A stretch of DNA of 7,895 nt from Bacillota bacterium (GTDB taxonomy: Bacteria > Bacillota > Clostridia > Christensenellales > SZUA-584), in contig JAEZNC010000270.1 in NCBI GenBank assembly GCA_023441905.1, forward strand, positions 1 through 7,895, in the 5' to 3' direction. The notes under the pieces were generated by a model. That model did not search any database and was not told where the DNA came from. It was given only the letters and a program-made list of their open reading frames with translations. Every line of letters starts with the position of its first letter. Position 1 is the stretch's first letter. Shown piece after piece: positions 1-5,748 of this stretch. A program made the position numbers and the translations under genes.

Positions 1-1
1 C

Positions 2-124
2 CTGATCGACGGCCTGAAAAAAGCCGGTGTGACGGTGAACAGAAAGATTCTGGCCGACATGGCTGTGAACGACAAAACGGCGTTTGCGGGCATGGTGACC
101 GTGGCTAAGAAGAAGCTGAAATAA
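2..124 (+). CDS. rplT: 50S ribosomal protein L20, C-terminal part (5' truncated)
   Basis: The first 40 visible codons, ending in TAA at 122-124, give the C-terminal third of ribosomal protein L20. The fragment begins LIDGLKKAGVTVNRKILADM and ends in a lysine-rich tail (VAKKKLK). L20 binds 23S rRNA early in large-subunit assembly, and in many bacteria it also represses its own infC-rpmI-rplT operon. The full protein is usually about 117-119 residues, so roughly 78 residues lie before the window. The gene is followed directly by an intrinsic terminator, which fits its usual place as the last gene of that operon; infC and rpmI are expected just upstream but cannot be seen. The identification rests on the recognisable C-terminal sequence and is firm. 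Confidence 0.96.
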   Translation: MIDGLKKAGVTVNRKILADMAVNDKTAFAGMVTVAKKKLK

Positions 125-140
125 GCAATGAACCGTCAAT

Positions 141-172
141 AAGAGAGTCTTCGTTTTGAAGGCTCTTTTTTG
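141..172 (+). terminator. Rho-independent terminator after rplT
   Basis: A 9-bp stem (144-152 pairing with 158-166, one G-T wobble) closes a 5-nt loop (153-157) and runs into six T residues at 166-171. The A residues at 141-142 can extend the stem into the T-tract. It sits 16 nt after the rplT stop and ends the ribosomal-protein operon. Confidence 0.9.
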
Positions 173-236
173 TTGGGTACTCGTAAACTTTATCCACCAA
201 CTTCCAGTTGAAAGCCGAAAAAACAAAGTATGCTTA

Positions 237-326
237 ATGAAAGCTGGATTGGAGTCGCTGTTCTCGCAGTGGCCGGAAAATGCAGATGACGGCAACTTCA
301 AGGCATATGCGCGGCCGGTGATATGA
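237..326 (+). other. Possible remnant of a protein C-terminus (no convincing gene)
   Basis: The spacer between the rplT terminator and the minus-strand gene holds only one suggestive reading frame: 29 codons from ATG at 237 to TGA at 324-326, with a protein-like composition (SLFSQWPENADDGNFKAYAR). The same frame stays open upstream to about 177, so the ATG may not be a real start. No Shine-Dalgarno precedes it. It may be the decayed tail of a lost gene or chance; I do not recognise a family. The rest of 173-369 shows nothing I can assign, and no clear terminator for the convergent minus-strand gene. Confidence 0.15.
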
Positions 327-369
327 CTTTTTAGGGCGTTTGCCTGCAGACTGGCTGTCAATAAAAGCG

Positions 370-1170
370 TTAGAATGTATTAAGCTGGCCGGACTGCTTG
401 CGGTATTGATCCGCCAGATAATCGGTCCATTCGTCATAGATAGCCTTTTCGCTTTTGTCAAAGGCTCTTTCAAAGTTTCCGGTTCTCGCAAAAGCGCTGA
501 CGCAATCCCATGAATAGGTTTTAACCAAGTAGTCGATGTATGTATATGAAAAATCATAACCGCCAAAATCGGCAAAAATCATGGGCGCAAACAGCCCGCT
601 GACGCGCGTCTGTTCCAGCGTCGGAACCGATTGATAAGTCAGGGAGTTGCTGTTTGGAATCTGCTGTGATAAAAACCCAGCCAGCCCGTTATCAACCCAA
701 TAGGTCATGGAAGGATTGATATTCGAGTTAAACGCGTGAACCATCTCGTGCAGCACCGCGTTTTTGTTGTTGTTATAATCATGAACCTTACCGGGGTTGG
801 CGGGGGAGGTTAGTATCACATTCGTGCCGATGTTGTCGCCGATATACCAGTCAAGGCCGAGCAGCGGCGCAATCAGGCCATACTTTTTGGTTTGCATCGT
901 GGATTGATTATCGTAAATATAGATATTGATGTCCGGTTTGCCGGAGACTCCAAGCAGATCTGCCAATTCAGCGGCTCTCGCGTCAGCCAGCTCAAAGGTG
1001 TCAACGGCGGCATTATGCTCATTTTCATAGTAGACATTAACCCAATGCCCCGACAACACATTCATATTACCGGAGTTCAGGTTAAACGTGGGTATAAAGT
1101 TTATGAGTGCAAGAAATAATAAGCCACCGACGATATATATGATTATTTTTAAAAGCTTTTTACGTACCAA
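370..1170 (-). CDS. Membrane-anchored HExxH (peptidase MA-like) protein, probable extracellular metallopeptidase or degenerate relative
   Basis: Read from TTG at 1170 this is 266 residues. A short basic N-terminus (VRKK) precedes one hydrophobic helix (about residues 9-26), with no lipobox, so the rest should lie outside the membrane. The core has HEMVHAF (HExxH at 141-145; DNA 736-750), the zinc-binding and catalytic motif of gluzincin-type peptidases. About 16 residues on, a WVDNGLAGFLS segment matches the family's usual W-x-x-E-G-x-A-x-y, but the Glu that normally supplies the third zinc ligand is Asn (residue 161, AAC). Asp160 is adjacent and could substitute. Start choice: the upstream ATG at 1185 overlaps GGGAGGT, a strong ribosome binding site 7 nt before the TTG, so the TTG is preferred. 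The gene is transcribed divergently from the permease operon. Substrate unknown; whether it is an active protease is uncertain. Confidence 0.8.
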   Translation of the reverse strand: MVRKKLLKIIIYIVGGLLFLALINFIPTFNLNSGNMNVLSGHWVNVYYENEHNAAVDTFELADARAAELADLLGVSGKPDINIYIYDNQSTMQTKKYGLIAPLLGLDWYIGDNIGTNVILTSPANPGKVHDYNNNKNAVLHEMVHAFNSNINPSMTYWVDNGLAGFLSQQIPNSNSLTYQSVPTLEQTRVSGLFAPMIFADFGGYDFSYTYIDYLVKTYSWDCVSAFARTGNFERAFDKSEKAIYDEWTDYLADQYRKQSGQLNTF

Positions 1171-1175
1171 AGTTC

Positions 1176-1183
1176 GACCTCCC
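1176..1183 (-). promoter_or_regulatory. Ribosome binding site deciding the TTG start of the HExxH gene
   Basis: On the minus strand GGGAGGTC lies with its GGAGG core 7 nt before the TTG at 1170-1168. This is ideal spacing, whereas the ATG at 1185-1183 overlaps the site and has no Shine-Dalgarno of its own. It supports a TTG start and a protein 5 residues shorter than the longest reading frame. Confidence 0.75.
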
Positions 1184-1204
1184 ATTTTATGTTAACACAA
1201 TCAT

Positions 1205-1233
1205 AATATAACGCAACAGCATGATCGTACAGG
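1205..1233 (-). promoter_or_regulatory. Possible promoter of the HExxH gene
   Basis: On the minus strand a TATATT -10-like hexamer (1210-1205) lies about 20 nt upstream of the ribosome binding site. The segment 17 bp upstream (CCTGTA) is a poor -35. Some promoter must exist here because the gene has no upstream co-directional neighbour, but the exact position is weakly supported. Confidence 0.3.
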
Positions 1234-1256
1234 ATAAAGGATGAGAAACGGACATC

Positions 1257-1270
1257 GATTTTTCAAAATC
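1257..1270. promoter_or_regulatory. Short inverted repeat, possible operator
   Basis: GATTTT-TC-AAAATC is a perfect 6-bp inverted repeat with a 2-nt centre. It lies 15 bp upstream of the permease -35 and within the divergent region. The position suits a regulator site, but AT-rich palindromes this short arise often by chance and no regulator gene is visible. Confidence 0.2.
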
Positions 1271-1285
1271 AACCCACTTGAGAAA

Positions 1286-1314
1286 TTGTGGTTTTATTAA
1301 AGAAGTGATAGTAT
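1286..1314 (+). promoter_or_regulatory. Promoter of the permease operon
   Basis: TTGTGG (1286-1291) and TAGTAT (1309-1314) are separated by 17 bp, a sigma-A-type arrangement with one or two mismatches per hexamer. Transcription would start near 1321, giving a short leader before the GGGGAG ribosome binding site (1335-1340) and the ATG at 1348. No leader structure is seen. Confidence 0.55.
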
Positions 1315-1347
1315 ATATAGTAAATCAAATAGACGGGGAGAAAGACA

Positions 1348-2655
1348 ATGAAGCTGAATTACAAGAACACCATCCTTGTGGGCCTTGCGTTTCTCACAAT
1401 CTCCGCATTCTGGCAGTTATATGAGTTCCATGTTCCCCTAATTTTGCAGAACATCTATAAAATCAACCATACGACATCCGGTTTCATCATGTCGCTCGAC
1501 AACATCGTAGCGCTGTTTATGCTGCCTTTGTTTGGTATGCTGTCCGACAGGACGCGCACCAAGATAGGCCGCAGAATGCCATTTATCATCTTCGGAACCC
1601 TGGCATCTGTGATATTCATGTTGGGAATGCCATTTGCCGTTCAAACGCGACAGCTCGTCGTGTTCATGATTGCGCTGGGTCTCGTGCTCATATCCATGGC
1701 GTTTTATCGTTCGCCTGCAGTGGCGCTGATGCCGGACGTTACGCCCAAACCGTTGCGCTCCAAGGGTAATGCGGTCATCAATCTGATGGGATCAGTTGGC
1801 GGAGCATCGATACTGCTTCTCAATGCATTCCTTGCTCCCAAAGCCAAGGATGCCGATCCAAACTATTGGCCCATATTTATCACCACGGCGGCCATTATGC
1901 TCGTGGGAATGGCCGTGCTGATTACCACGGTCAGAGAAACCAAGCTCGTCAAGAAGATGCGTGAGGACAGTGCCGCGATGGGAATAGACCCCGAGGAAGC
2001 CAAGGAGCCAGACAAGCCGTCTGTCAGAAAGAAGGAAAAGCTGCCGACAGACGTACGGAAGAGTCTGCTGCTGATACTCATCTCCATATCCTTATGGTTC
2101 ATGGGCTATAATGCTGTGACGACATCATTTTCTAAATATGCGATCAATGCGCTTGGAATGCAGGAGTCTCAGGCGTCTCTGATCCTCATGGTGGCAACAA
2201 TCACCGCAACCATTGCATTTATCCCCGTAGGCATCATCTCAACGAAAATCGGACGCCGCAAGAGCATATTGTTCGGCGTGGTGCTGCTCGCAGCGGTTTT
2301 CGGGACGGCGGCGCTTTATACGGCGTATTCGCCGCTGATGTACGTGTCGTTCGCGCTCGCGGGCATTGCATGGGCGTCCATCAATGTCAACTCTTTGCCG
2401 ATGGTACTTGAAATGTCTAAGGGAGCCAATGTGGGGCAGTATACAGGCTATTATTACACCTTTTCGATGGCCGCGCAGGTGATTACGCCAATACTATCTG
2501 GCTTTCTGCTCGATAAGGTTGGCTTTTCCACACTGCTGCCTTATGGCGCGTTCTTTGTGGCGCTCGCGTTCTTCACCATGCTGTTTGTGCGCCACGGCGA
2601 TTCCAAACCCATCGCGCCCGCCAGCAAGCTTGAAACGTTTGATGTCGCAGACTAA
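1348..2655 (+). CDS. MFS transporter of the GPH/SLC45-like sugar-cation symporter type
   Basis: The 435-residue protein has the hydrophobicity of a 12-helix major facilitator: six helices up to about residue 193, a charged central loop (about 197-238, rich in Lys/Glu/Asp), and six more to about 414. The loop between helices 2 and 3 has G-x-L-S-D-R-x-R-x-K-I-G-R-R (63-76), the MFS motif A in the form seen in GPH and SLC45-like carriers. A second copy (G-I-I-S-T-K-I-G-R-R-K, 295-305) occupies the matching place in the C-terminal half. These carriers usually import sugars or glycosides with H+ or Na+ at the cytoplasmic membrane; the substrate here cannot be read from sequence. The start has GGGGAG 7 nt before the ATG. 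It is the first gene of an apparent operon with a phosphodiesterase 15 nt downstream, which hints at a glycerol-phosphodiester or related substrate (inference only). Confidence 0.88.
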   Translation: MKLNYKNTILVGLAFLTISAFWQLYEFHVPLILQNIYKINHTTSGFIMSLDNIVALFMLPLFGMLSDRTRTKIGRRMPFIIFGTLASVIFMLGMPFAVQTRQLVVFMIALGLVLISMAFYRSPAVALMPDVTPKPLRSKGNAVINLMGSVGGASILLLNAFLAPKAKDADPNYWPIFITTAAIMLVGMAVLITTVRETKLVKKMREDSAAMGIDPEEAKEPDKPSVRKKEKLPTDVRKSLLLILISISLWFMGYNAVTTSFSKYAINALGMQESQASLILMVATITATIAFIPVGIISTKIGRRKSILFGVVLLAAVFGTAALYTAYSPLMYVSFALAGIAWASINVNSLPMVLEMSKGANVGQYTGYYYTFSMAAQVITPILSGFLLDKVGFSTLLPYGAFFVALAFFTMLFVRHGDSKPIAPASKLETFDVAD

Positions 2656-2670
2656 CAGAAGAAGGTGACA

Positions 2671-3489
2671 ATGATTTACTTACAAGTCATCGTTTGCGCA
2701 GCTGTCGTGCTGCTGATACTCAATATGCTTGTGCTGGCTCCGGGCCGCTTGCCGAAAGCCATGAGCCCCGCCCTTTGGCGCACGCTCTACGCGCACCGCG
2801 GCCTGCACACCAAGGATAAAACGGTGCCCGAAAATTCGATGGCGGCGTTCGCGGTGGCTGTCGATGCCGGCTATGGTATTGAGCTCGATGTCAACATCAC
2901 CTCGGATAATCAGGTCGTCGTGTTTCACGACGACGACTTGAAGCGCCTTTGCGGCGTCGATAAGAGGCTTATCGACTGCACATTTGAGGAACTGCAGAAT
3001 TACCGGTTGCTGGGCACGCAGGAAAGGATACCGCTGTTTACGGACGTATTAAAGCTCGTCGGCGGCAGAAAAGCGCTGGTTGTGGAGCTAAAAACGTCGT
3101 CGCGCGGGAAAGAGCTTTGCGAAAAGACGGCGGCGATTCTTGAGAGCTACAAGGGGCCGTACTGCATCGAGTCTTTTGATCCGCGCATTGTGCGATGGTT
3201 CAAAAAGCACAGGCCGCAGACGGTGCGCGGTCAGCTATCGGCAAAACGCAGAGGTTATAAGGGCCAGCCGTTTATTCAAACCGTGCTGCTTTCCGGTCTG
3301 ATTTTCAATATCGTCGCGCGCCCGCATTTCGTGGCGTACAAGCACGAGGATATCAAACGGTTTAAGCTCGGGCTCTTCCGCCTGCTCGGCGGCAAGCTCG
3401 TCGGCTGGACGGTGCGCGACACGGATGATGCCCCGCGCCTGATGCGATATTTTGACGCGATCATATTCGAGTTTTTCAGACCGAGATAG
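2671..3489 (+). CDS. Membrane-anchored glycerophosphodiester phosphodiesterase (GDPD family)
   Basis: The 272-residue protein begins with one hydrophobic helix (about residues 2-23) followed by a GDPD domain. Expected active-site residues are present: H42-R43 (AHRG), E54 (PEN), E71 and D73 (ELDV), H86-D87 (FHDDDL), E139 and K141 (VELK), and W246 near the end. Family members hydrolyse glycerophosphodiesters to glycerol 3-phosphate and an alcohol using two catalytic histidines and a divalent metal. Positive charges follow the helix (R26, K29, R37) and none precede it, so the positive-inside rule would put the domain in the cytoplasm, suited to imported substrate. I chose ATG 2671 because AAGAAGG ends 5 nt before it; GTG at 2665 would overlap that site. 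Spacing of 15 nt after the permease and 19 nt before the next gene suggests one transcript. Confidence 0.92.
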   Translation: MIYLQVIVCAAVVLLILNMLVLAPGRLPKAMSPALWRTLYAHRGLHTKDKTVPENSMAAFAVAVDAGYGIELDVNITSDNQVVVFHDDDLKRLCGVDKRLIDCTFEELQNYRLLGTQERIPLFTDVLKLVGGRKALVVELKTSSRGKELCEKTAAILESYKGPYCIESFDPRIVRWFKKHRPQTVRGQLSAKRRGYKGQPFIQTVLLSGLIFNIVARPHFVAYKHEDIKRFKLGLFRLLGGKLVGWTVRDTDDAPRLMRYFDAIIFEFFRPR

Positions 3490-3508
3490 TAAGAGAAATG
3501 AGGGTCTA

Positions 3509-4294
3509 ATGAAGAAAAGATTTCTACTACCAATACTCATTCTACTGATAACAATAGCTATTTCTATAATATTCATTTTTCTCATTCAACCAATCTATGG
3601 CACTAATGATACTGGATATATAGTGGGATTGTCTGGGAATATAATAAGTGCACTATTAAGTGGCGTAATCACGTTTTTATGTATCTTCATCTCCATCGAG
3701 TATGCTCGTTCAGTTGAAGATAAGAATAGAGTATTCGAAAAAAGACCATTTATTATTGTTAAAATAAAAGAAGAAATTGAGCATGATACTAGTATACAAC
3801 GCTTTCCTTGGGGAGGTGACCCTCCTCCAAGGGATGTTGTTGACATTTGGCTGCAGAATAAAGTTAAAGTAGAAAATTGCACCAGAGAACAGTTCCCTTT
3901 TTGGTCATATTGTAATAGCAATCGTACATATCTGTTAGTTTCAATTAAGAATATTGGATATGGGTTTGCTATGAATGTTAGTTTTGACCAAATCAAAGAA
4001 GATGACTTGTCGGATGAGAACAGAATAATAAACGATGTTATTGAAGCGCAAGCAGAATCGGATATTAAGTTGTACTTAATTATTGATATCTATAATAGTA
4101 CAGAAATTGAAGAAGGAGATTATAAAGGTGCAAAAATAAATGCTGAAGAAGAAGGAGAATTTAAATTCATTTGCACATTTGAAGATATATTTAAAAATAA
4201 GTACAGACAGGAGATAACTTTATATTATCTTTGTTATGACAACAATCTAAATGATCTTGCTTGGAACTCAAAGGAACCAACAAGAATAAGATAA
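3509..4294 (+). CDS. AT-rich two-helix membrane protein of unknown function
   Basis: The 261-residue protein starts with MKKR and has two hydrophobic helices (about 5-27 and 40-63), so both termini are probably cytoplasmic. A soluble, probably beta-rich domain follows from about residue 78. It shows the pattern R-P-F-I (79-82), then K-N-I-G-Y-G-F-A-M-N-V (147-157), then E-D-I-F-K-N-K-Y (225-232). I have met this N-x-G-x-G-x-A-x-N plus D-I-x-x-N-x-Y pattern in uncharacterised membrane-anchored proteins, but I cannot name a family or function. Base composition is unlike every neighbour: four sampled 60-base lines hold 14-20 G+C each, against 44 in one line of the phosphofructokinase gene. This suggests acquisition by transfer. 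Start: GAGGG is 4 nt before ATG 3509; the same frame is open further upstream, but only inside the phosphodiesterase gene. It lies 19 nt after that gene with no terminator between. Confidence 0.8.
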   Translation: MKKRFLLPILILLITIAISIIFIFLIQPIYGTNDTGYIVGLSGNIISALLSGVITFLCIFISIEYARSVEDKNRVFEKRPFIIVKIKEEIEHDTSIQRFPWGGDPPPRDVVDIWLQNKVKVENCTREQFPFWSYCNSNRTYLLVSIKNIGYGFAMNVSFDQIKEDDLSDENRIINDVIEAQAESDIKLYLIIDIYNSTEIEEGDYKGAKINAEEEGEFKFICTFEDIFKNKYRQEITLYYLCYDNNLNDLAWNSKEPTRIR

Positions 4295-4305
4295 AAACGA
4301 GAAAT

Positions 4306-4319
4306 AGAACATTTGTACG
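4306..4319. promoter_or_regulatory. Weak LexA/SOS-box-like dyad upstream of the pfp promoter
   Basis: GAAC-ATTT-GTAC (4307-4318) matches a typical Gram-positive LexA site, GAACATATGTTC, at 10 of 12 positions, with one intact GAAC half. It lies 14 bp upstream of the -35 of the cluster that ends in uvrB, which makes it notable. The second half-site is imperfect and the flanking bases do not match, so it may be chance. Confidence 0.22.
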
Positions 4320-4332
4320 CCAGAAATTATGT

Positions 4333-4362
4333 TTGCCTTTTTGCTGTCATTTATGCTATAAT
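4333..4362 (+). promoter_or_regulatory. Strong extended -10 promoter for the pfp-Dabb-uvrB cluster
   Basis: A perfect TATAAT (4357-4362) is preceded by TGC, giving the extended -10 form TGnTATAAT. A TTGCCT -35 (4333-4338) lies 18 bp upstream. Transcription should start near 4369, only about 17 nt before the hairpin at 4386. It is the best promoter in the window. Confidence 0.8.
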
Positions 4363-4385
4363 ACGCATTGAAATGGCAGGAGAAT

Positions 4386-4421
4386 AGAGCCGTGCCGACC
4401 GTTGGTACGGCTCTTGCTTTT
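4386..4421 (+). terminator. Terminator-like hairpin in the pfp leader (possible attenuator)
   Basis: An 11-bp stem (4386-4396 with 4404-4414, one G-T wobble) with a 7-nt loop is followed by TTGCTTTT (4414-4421). It lies between the strong promoter and the pfp ATG, 35 nt before the latter. It could end transcripts from the upstream permease operon, which has no other visible terminator, but it would also act on transcripts from the pfp promoter. This makes it a candidate attenuator or leader structure. The T-tract is interrupted, so termination may be partial. Confidence 0.6.
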
Positions 4422-4463
4422 AGCCCGTCAAAGACAGCATGGCAAGGAGACAGATATGAATAA
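4392..4463 (+). CDS. Possible 23-codon leader reading frame overlapping the pfp start
   Basis: GTG at 4392 follows AGGAG (4378-4382) by 9 nt and opens a 23-codon frame (MPTVGTALAFSPSKTAWQGD, then RYE) ending at TAA 4461-4463. It therefore overlaps the first codons of the phosphofructokinase gene. Its start codon lies in the rising arm of the leader hairpin, so a ribosome starting here would open the hairpin, and its overlap with the next start would allow translational coupling. This is inference from position; the GTG start and short length make it uncertain, and the peptide resembles nothing I know. Confidence 0.25.
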   Translation: MPTVGTALAFSPSKTAWQGDRYE

Positions 4464-5739
4464 AAATGCATTGGTCGCCCAATCGGGCGGGCCGTCGCCG
4501 GTCATCAACGCGTCACTGCTCGGTGTAATCGACGCGTGCAGGCAGTACCCGGATCGCATCGGCGGAATCTTTGCGGCGTGGCACGGTATCGAAGGCGTTC
4601 TGTTTGAAGAATTGATTGACATGAACAAGCAGGACGACGGTGAACTGCGGCTGCTCAAAAACACGCCCGCCGCGGGCGGTATCGGCACCTGCCGCTACAA
4701 GCTTAAGGACGACCAGCAGGATGATTTTGCGCGTATTATCGATGTGATGCGCGCGCACGATATCGGATATTTCTTTTATATCGGCGGCAACGATTCGATG
4801 GACACCGCCGCGCACGTCTCCAGACTCGCGCATGAACAAGGGCTGGATTTAACCGTGGTGGGTGTCCCGAAAACGATAGACAACGATGTGGGAGACGAAT
4901 ATTTCACGATCATCGACCATACACCGGGCTACGGCAGCGCCGCTCGTTATTGGGCGATGAATCTGCAGAACATTGAAGAGGAAAACCGCGGCATGGGTGT
5001 GTCCGAATGCGTGAGCGTCCATCAGGCGATGGGCCGTCAGTCCGGCTGGATCACGGCGGCGGCACGGCTCGGCGACCCAGAAAGGCGGATGCCGCTGCAG
5101 CTTTACTTCGCGGAAGCAAAGAAGACCATTGAGGAGCTTGCCGACAACGTGAACGAGCAGTTAAAACGCGACGGTCGCTGCATTGTGGTGGTTAACGAGG
5201 GCTACGATGCGGGTGAGCTTGGGGCACGGCACGATGGCTTCGGGCATGTGGAATACGGCGCAAGCGAAAGCACCGCCGTTCAGCAGGTGACGAACTACCT
5301 GAACCGACATGGGCTCAAAGCGCGAGGGCAGGCCACCTGCCAGCAGGTGGGCGTGATGCAGCGAGACGCGTCAATCTATGCGTCCAAGGTGGATATTGAG
5401 GAAGCGTATTGTGTGGGCGCGAAGGCTGTGGATATCGCGATGACGGACGGCACCGGTTACATGGCTACAATGCTGCGCCGCCCCGGCGACAAATATGAGA
5501 TTTATTACGACAAGGTGAAGCTCGAAACGGTGGCGAATTCGGTGCGGTATCTGCCGCAAAGCTGGCTTGCGCCCAGCGGTATTGATGTGACGGACGATTT
5601 TATCAAATACGCGATGCCGCTGATCGGCGACGGGTGGCCCGATGTGCCGATGGAGAACGGCCTTCAGCGCTTTGCGCGGCTTGAAATACGTTTTATAGAG
5701 AAGAAGCTGGCAGGGTTCACACCGTGCCGCATGAGATAA
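4456..5739 (+). CDS. pfp: 6-phosphofructokinase, probably pyrophosphate-dependent
   Basis: The 427-residue protein is a phosphofructokinase-A family enzyme converting fructose 6-phosphate to fructose 1,6-bisphosphate in cytoplasmic glycolysis. Visible motifs are QSGGPSPVIN (9-18), YIGGNDSM (108-115), PKTIDND (138-144, with the catalytic Asp at 142), MGRQSGW (192-198) and NEGY (247-250). Lys139 in PKTIDND, where ATP enzymes have Gly, is the hallmark of the pyrophosphate-dependent type (EC 2.7.1.90), which is reversible and saves ATP. The other specificity position reads GGNDS, with the second Asp of the PPi form but Asn for the preceding Asp. Start: AAGGAGA (4444-4450) is 5 nt before ATG 4456. 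An in-frame TTG at 4402 would add 18 residues lying in the leader hairpin and is rejected. The gene heads a tight cluster with a Dabb protein and uvrB. Confidence 0.92.
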   Translation: MNKNALVAQSGGPSPVINASLLGVIDACRQYPDRIGGIFAAWHGIEGVLFEELIDMNKQDDGELRLLKNTPAAGGIGTCRYKLKDDQQDDFARIIDVMRAHDIGYFFYIGGNDSMDTAAHVSRLAHEQGLDLTVVGVPKTIDNDVGDEYFTIIDHTPGYGSAARYWAMNLQNIEEENRGMGVSECVSVHQAMGRQSGWITAAARLGDPERRMPLQLYFAEAKKTIEELADNVNEQLKRDGRCIVVVNEGYDAGELGARHDGFGHVEYGASESTAVQQVTNYLNRHGLKARGQATCQQVGVMQRDASIYASKVDIEEAYCVGAKAVDIAMTDGTGYMATMLRRPGDKYEIYYDKVKLETVANSVRYLPQSWLAPSGIDVTDDFIKYAMPLIGDGWPDVPMENGLQRFARLEIRFIEKKLAGFTPCRMR

Positions 5740-5748
5740 GGAGAATAC

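Noticed and set aside
1163..1176. LexA-like sequence CGTACCAAAGTTCG
   Set aside because: Only 8 of 12 core positions match, and it overlaps the ribosome binding site spacer and TTG start of the HExxH gene. It shows that weak LexA-like matches arise by chance here.
1235..1260. Possible cre (CcpA) site near TGAGAAACGGACAT
   Set aside because: The spacing between TG and ACG and several fixed positions do not fit the consensus, so carbon catabolite control is not supported by sequence.
3452..3508. Extension of the AT-rich gene back into the phosphodiesterase gene
   Set aside because: The extra residues are out-of-frame reading of the GDPD C-terminus. GAGGG precedes ATG 3509, and MKKR followed by a hydrophobic helix is a natural N-terminus.
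4402..4455. N-terminal extension of the phosphofructokinase from TTG 4402
   Set aside because: It would be encoded partly in the leader hairpin, has no Shine-Dalgarno, and AAGGAGA is perfectly placed for ATG 4456, where family homology begins.
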